A DNA stretch of 17,289 nucleotides from contig JAOZPP010000068.1 of assembly GCA_029932675.1 (NCBI GenBank), positions 1,624 through 18,912 on the forward strand, written 5' to 3'. This document shows positions 14,176 to 17,289 of this stretch, piece by piece. Positions within the stretch are counted from its first letter, which is position 1. Every line of letters starts with the position of its first letter. The DNA is from a bacterium (GTDB lineage Bacteria > SM23-81 > DAOVCL01). The position numbers and the translations under genes are program-made. The notes under the pieces were generated by a model, which saw only the letters and a list, made by a program, of their open reading frames with translations, ran no database searches and had not been told where the DNA came from.

Positions 14176-15210
14176 ATGAAAGAGATTGTTGAGTGTGTTC
14201 CTAACTTTAGCGAAGGGGTTAATAATGAAATTATTAAATCGATCACCTCTCAGATAGAGAGAACAGAAGGGGTGAAGCTTCTTAATGTTGATCCCAATCC
14301 CGACTACAACCGCACGGTGGTAACCTTCGTTGGTGACCCTGAGGGGGTTGAGGAGGCCGCCTATAGGGCTACAGAAAAGGCCGCCGAGCTCATCGATATG
14401 ACTCAACACCATGGAGGACATCCTCGAATGGGGGCTACAGATGTAGTTCCCTTCGTGCCAGTAAGTGGAGTTAAGATGGAGGACTGCGTTCAGATAGCCC
14501 ATCGCTATGCCCAAAGGGTGGGGGAGAAGTTGGGAATTCCAGTCTATCTTTATGAGGAGGCGGCGACTCGTCCGGAGAGGAGGAACTTGGCCACGGTGCG
14601 AAGGGGGGAATATGAAGGGTTACCAGAGAAGCTAAAGGACCCCCAGTGGAGGCCTGATTACGGGCCCTCTCAGTTTAACCCCAAATCGGGAGCAACCATT
14701 GCGGGAGCCAGGTTCTTTCTTATTGCCTATAATGTGAACCTGAGCACAAATGACAAGGACATTGCCCATGAGATAGCTTTGAGGATAAGGGAAAGTGGAA
14801 GGCCCCTGAGGGATAAAGAGGGGAAGATAGTTAAGGACGAGGAGGGAAAGACCAAGAGAATTCCGGGCTCGCTTAAAGCGGTAAAGGCCATCGGCGTTCT
14901 CCTGGAGGAGCAGGATATTGCGCAGGTCTCCATCAACTTGGTCAACTATAATATTACCCCTCCCCATAAGGCGTTTGAGGAGGTGAAGAAGGAGGCGAAG
15001 AGTCTGGGGGTAGAGGTGACCGGGAGCGAGATCGTTGGTTTAACCCCTAAAGAAGCCCTTTTGCAGGCTGGAAGGTATTGGCTTACCGAAAAGGGGCAAA
15101 GTCCGGATCTATCTGAGAAGGAGCTTATTGAGGTGAGCATCGATTACTTGGGTTTGAGCCAATTAGCTCCCTTTATTCCGGAGGAGAAAATTATCGAATA
15201 TATGATTTGA
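14176..15210 (+). CDS. Glutamate formimidoyltransferase
   Basis: 344 residues, ATG preceded by AAAAAGGAG with good spacing. Transfers the formimidoyl group from N-formimidoyl-glutamate to tetrahydrofolate (EC 2.1.2.5), feeding histidine-degradation carbon into the folate pool, or works in reverse in some anaerobes. Begins ECVPNFSEG, with HHGGHPRMGATDVVPFVPV at 78-96. His82 matches the catalytic general base of the mammalian bifunctional enzyme. ARFFLIAYNVNLST and QVSINLVNYNITPPH are further family motifs. It is the stand-alone transferase; the cyclodeaminase half is a separate gene 207 bases downstream. Confidence 0.95.
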   Translation: MKEIVECVPNFSEGVNNEIIKSITSQIERTEGVKLLNVDPNPDYNRTVVTFVGDPEGVEEAAYRATEKAAELIDMTQHHGGHPRMGATDVVPFVPVSGVKMEDCVQIAHRYAQRVGEKLGIPVYLYEEAATRPERRNLATVRRGEYEGLPEKLKDPQWRPDYGPSQFNPKSGATIAGARFFLIAYNVNLSTNDKDIAHEIALRIRESGRPLRDKEGKIVKDEEGKTKRIPGSLKAVKAIGVLLEEQDIAQVSINLVNYNITPPHKAFEEVKKEAKSLGVEVTGSEIVGLTPKEALLQAGRYWLTEKGQSPDLSEKELIEVSIDYLGLSQLAPFIPEEKIIEYMI

Positions 15211-15237
15211 CCGCGGCTTACTTTGAGTAGGAGGCTT

Positions 15238-15305
15238 CTATCGCCCTTTAGTGGGGGTAAGCCCCTAACTTTCAGGTGGACTGAAGCCCAGAAAAAGCTG
15301 GGTAG
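15238..15305. repeat. Degenerate hairpin cluster related to the 3287-3413 array
   Basis: Bases 15238-15258 match 3287-3307, the first hairpin of the array, at 18 of 21 positions. It is followed by short inverted repeats GGGG/CCCC, TTCAG/CTGAA and CCCAG/CTGGG, and then GGTAGAAG, resembling the GGTAGAAA inside the array. It reads as a decayed second copy, located in the spacer between the two folate genes. Confidence 0.55.
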
Positions 15306-15417
15306 AAGTGTAAAAGCCGAAAAGCCGTATTTATACCACAGTCCCTTTGCGTTTAGCTGCGGTCAATTTACTATTCAAGCTTTGCCGTTTGATCTCTAAA
15401 CTTATATTGGAGGGAGT

Positions 15418-16032
15418 ATGGGGTTTGATCAAAGTTTTCTCGATGGAGTGGCTTCCTCTTCCCCCACCCCGGGAGGGGGAAGCGCCTCTGCTTTGGTAGG
15501 CAGCCTGGCTGCTGGTTTGACCTCGATGGTCTGTAACCTGACCATTGGGAAGAAAAAGTACCAGGAGGTAAGCGAGGAGCTAACCAAGGTGTTAGGAGAA
15601 TCAGAGGAACTGCGTCAAAGGCTTGCCAGATTGGTAGATGATGATTCTCAGGCTTTTGACGAAGTTATGAAGGCGTATAGGCTTCCCAAGGAAAGCCCAG
15701 AAGAGAAGGAGGTTAGGTCGCATCGGATTGAACAGGCAACAAAGGGAGCTACCCAGGTCCCACTTGAAGTTATGGAGAAGGCCCTAAGGGTTTTAGAACT
15801 CTCCCAGGTGGTGGCCGAGAAGGGAACCCCCAATTCCATTAGCGATGCTGGGGTTGCCGCCGTTCTGGCCTGGTCTGCAGTGGAGGGAGCGAATCTAAAC
15901 GTGGAGATAAATCTTTCTTCTCTTAAGGATGAAACATTCGTCAAGGGGATTCGAACCAAATGCGAGGGGATTAAAAGTAGGGCTCAAATGCTGCTGAATG
16001 AGGTCTTGTTATTGGTGAAATCAAAAATTTAG
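15418..16032 (+). CDS. fchA: Formimidoyltetrahydrofolate cyclodeaminase / methenyl-THF cyclohydrolase family protein
   Basis: 204 residues, ATG preceded by GGAGGG. The family signature TPGGGSASALVGSLAAGL lies at ~17-34. KKKYQEV, LVDDDSQAFDEVM (92-104), KGATQVPLEVME and GTPNSISDAGVAA are further conserved segments of the FTCD C-terminal family. It converts 5-formimidoyl-THF to 5,10-methenyl-THF with loss of ammonia, the step following the upstream transferase, although stand-alone members may act as cyclohydrolases. The gene symbol is by family only. All-helical, cytoplasmic. Confidence 0.93.
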   Translation: MGFDQSFLDGVASSSPTPGGGSASALVGSLAAGLTSMVCNLTIGKKKYQEVSEELTKVLGESEELRQRLARLVDDDSQAFDEVMKAYRLPKESPEEKEVRSHRIEQATKGATQVPLEVMEKALRVLELSQVVAEKGTPNSISDAGVAAVLAWSAVEGANLNVEINLSSLKDETFVKGIRTKCEGIKSRAQMLLNEVLLLVKSKI

Positions 16033-16097
16033 CTTAGATTATCCCCAAATTTTGAAATGTGTTTTTTGTATTAGTTAGGGACCTTTAATCTAAACCC

Positions 16098-16186
16098 CTG
16101 TTCTGCTCCCCAAGGGTTTGTGAGCAACTCCTCTCTGCTTGTCTTGCAGGACGGGTAGAAGACCTGGGGAGGGTAGGGCAGTTTTT
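16098..16186 (+). ncRNA. Candidate structured RNA or leader element upstream of the PHP gene
   Basis: 16098-16112 pairs with 16165-16181 in a 15-bp helix containing a single 2-base bulge (GG at 16171-16172). TTTTT follows at once (16182-16186). The helix uses three G·U wobbles that would be A/C mismatches on the other strand, so any RNA is read from the + strand. The 52-base interior can form AGCA/TGCT and GTCTT/AAGAC helices. No known riboswitch core was recognised. It could be a small RNA with its terminator or an attenuator for the gene at 16270. Confidence 0.45.
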
Positions 16187-16269
16187 GGTAAGTGGGTCGA
16201 TAACCCTATGTACGCTAAGTTCTGTTAATATTTCATCTTTTGATACTCGAGGGGTGGGTGAAAAGTTAA

Positions 16270-17127
16270 ATGAAGAAACGGTTTATAGATTTACATGTCC
16301 ATACTACCGCCTCGGATGGGACCTTAACTCCCCAAGAAGTGGTGGAAAAGGCCTTAGAGCTTGGTTTCTCAGCCATTGCCATTGCTGACCATGATACGGC
16401 AAAGGGATTAGAGCCGGCTATAGAGGCTGTAGGGGGAAGGGGGCTGGAAATTATTCCCGCTGTAGAGCTTTCCGCCTCAGAAGGTGAATCTGATATTCAC
16501 ATACTTGGCTATCTTATCGATTATCGTGACCCCAAATTCACTTCAGTGGCTGAAAGATTGCGGAGAGCGAGGTATGAGAGAGGGGTAAGGATGGTGGAAA
16601 AGCTGAATGAACTGGGGATTGGGATTAAGATGGAGACGGTGAAGGAAATCGCTGGAGAGGCGGCAATCGGCCGTCCCCATGTGGCCGATGCCCTTTTGCA
16701 AGGGGAATATGTGAAGTCCTATGATGAAGCTTTTGCCCGATATTTGGGTTATCATGCCCCAGCCTATGTTCCTAAATACAGGCTCAGTCCAAAGGAAGCC
16801 ATAGACCTCATCCATTCGGTTAACGGTGTAGCGGTGTTTGCTCATCCTGGCTTGGTGCATAGGGACGAACTCATCCCCAAATTCCTGGAAATGGGGTTGG
16901 ATGGGCTGGAGGCATTTCATCCCCAACAAGGTTACTACGTCTCCAATCATTACATCGATTTGGCCAAAAAGTATGGCCTTTTATATACCGGAGGTTCTGA
17001 TTGCCATGGGACAAGGAAAGGTAAAATACTTATGGGCAGTGTGAAGATGCCCTATTCCTGTTTAGAGGCCCTGCGCAGAAGAAGGAAGGAATTGGAAAAG
17101 GGGCGGGAGGGTAATTTGGCAGTTTAA
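16270..17127 (+). CDS. PHP-domain phosphoesterase (RNase AM / 3',5'-nucleoside bisphosphate phosphatase-like)
   Basis: 285 residues. The PHP metal-binding motifs are all present: DLHVHTTASDGT (His9, His11, Asp16), ADHDT (Asp40, His41), PAVELSA (Glu66), DIHILGY (His77), GVAVFAHPGL and GSDCHG near the C-terminus. The inserted helical segment with IGRPHVADAL is typical of the TrpH/YciV group, which removes the 3'-phosphate from nucleoside 3',5'-bisphosphates such as pAp and trims 5' ends of some RNAs. The ATG has a purine stretch GGGGTGGGTG about 11 bases upstream. The preceding 237-base gap holds the structured element at 16098-16186. Confidence 0.93.
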   Translation: MKKRFIDLHVHTTASDGTLTPQEVVEKALELGFSAIAIADHDTAKGLEPAIEAVGGRGLEIIPAVELSASEGESDIHILGYLIDYRDPKFTSVAERLRRARYERGVRMVEKLNELGIGIKMETVKEIAGEAAIGRPHVADALLQGEYVKSYDEAFARYLGYHAPAYVPKYRLSPKEAIDLIHSVNGVAVFAHPGLVHRDELIPKFLEMGLDGLEAFHPQQGYYVSNHYIDLAKKYGLLYTGGSDCHGTRKGKILMGSVKMPYSCLEALRRRRKELEKGREGNLAV

Positions 17128-17153
17128 ACCTTTCCTTATAGAGAGGAGCAAAA

Positions 17154-17289
17154 ATGAGAAGGATTTTGATGATATCATTCTTTGCCGGGCCATTACTTTT
17201 CACCTTTAGTTCTCTGAGGGCTGTCCCTAATTCATTTCAGCTCATCGATCAGGCGTTTCGGGAGGGGAGGTTGAACTATGAGACCTCAT
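17154..17289 (+). CDS. Exported protein, N-terminal fragment (cut by window end)
   Basis: The ATG follows AGAGGAGC with good spacing, 26 bases after the previous stop. The 45 visible residues start MRRILMISFFAGPLLFTFSS, a plausible signal peptide, then NSFQLIDQAFREGRLNYETS. That LIDQA..G pattern recalls the N-terminus of some large secreted putative metalloproteases, but too little is visible to assign a family. Confidence 0.7.
   Translation, partial: MRRILMISFFAGPLLFTFSSLRAVPNSFQLIDQAFREGRLNYETS

Noticed and set aside
14077-14514. A 145-codon open frame on the - strand
   Set aside because: It is antisense to the well-supported formimidoyltransferase gene and shows no protein family features.
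15211-15417. Tetrahydrofolate riboswitch before the cyclodeaminase gene
   Set aside because: Position is suggestive, but none of the conserved core of the known folate riboswitch is seen; the spacer is better explained by the decayed hairpin cluster.
16098-16186. Small SRP RNA, 6S RNA or tRNA
   Set aside because: The SRP GGAAGC-type core, the 6S open-bubble layout and any tRNA T-loop/CCA arrangement are absent.

Overview
The window is one contiguous stretch of a bacterial chromosome (moderate GC, AGG/AGA-rich arginine usage) in which every supported gene lies on the + strand. Two secreted proteins end in a C-terminal domain of the SQNYPNPFNP ... SGIYFYRL type, the type IX secretion / Por sorting tail seen across the FCB superphylum and several related uncultured lineages. 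Together with the separate glutamate formimidoyltransferase and cyclodeaminase genes and the many mobile-looking spacer repeats, this suggests an uncultured, probably anaerobic FCB-like or WOR-3/TA06-like bacterium. The exact phylum cannot be fixed from this window.

Region 1 (1-6011) is a surface/secretion block: the 3' part of a large multidomain exported protein with exact 52-residue repeats and a sorting tail, a CAP/SCP-domain exported protein, and an exported transglutaminase-like protein with the same tail. The spacer after the first gene (3148-3588) carries a run of perfect hairpins.

Region 2 (6012-7658) is a small accessory island. A PIN-family toxin-antitoxin pair has a consensus sigma-70 promoter with nested inverted repeats. 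It sits between two gene-free spacers that share a 33-bp identical repeat with a conserved hairpin, plus other diverged similar segments.

Region 3 (7659-14025) is cell-envelope and housekeeping. A mannose-1-phosphate guanylyltransferase is probably expressed from a leaderless transcript. After it come six genes in which each overlaps the next: SPOR lipoprotein, a fused threonylcarbamoyl-AMP synthase/low-molecular-weight phosphatase, a WaaE-like GT2, a GT4, a DUF3108 protein and a deoxyhypusine-synthase-like protein. The glycosyltransferases, DUF3108 protein and GDP-mannose enzyme point to surface glycan or lipopolysaccharide assembly.

Region 4 (14026-17289) holds one-carbon metabolism (glutamate formimidoyltransferase and formimidoyl-THF cyclodeaminase), a PHP-family phosphoesterase preceded by a possible structured RNA, and the start of another exported protein cut by the window end.

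The points most worth a second look are the hairpin arrays (3287-3413, with a decayed relative at 15238-15305), the structured element at 16098-16186, the repeat-flanked toxin-antitoxin unit, the leaderless promoter at 7623, the two-domain fusion at 9373, and the deoxyhypusine-synthase-like protein that appears to lack the catalytic lysine segment.
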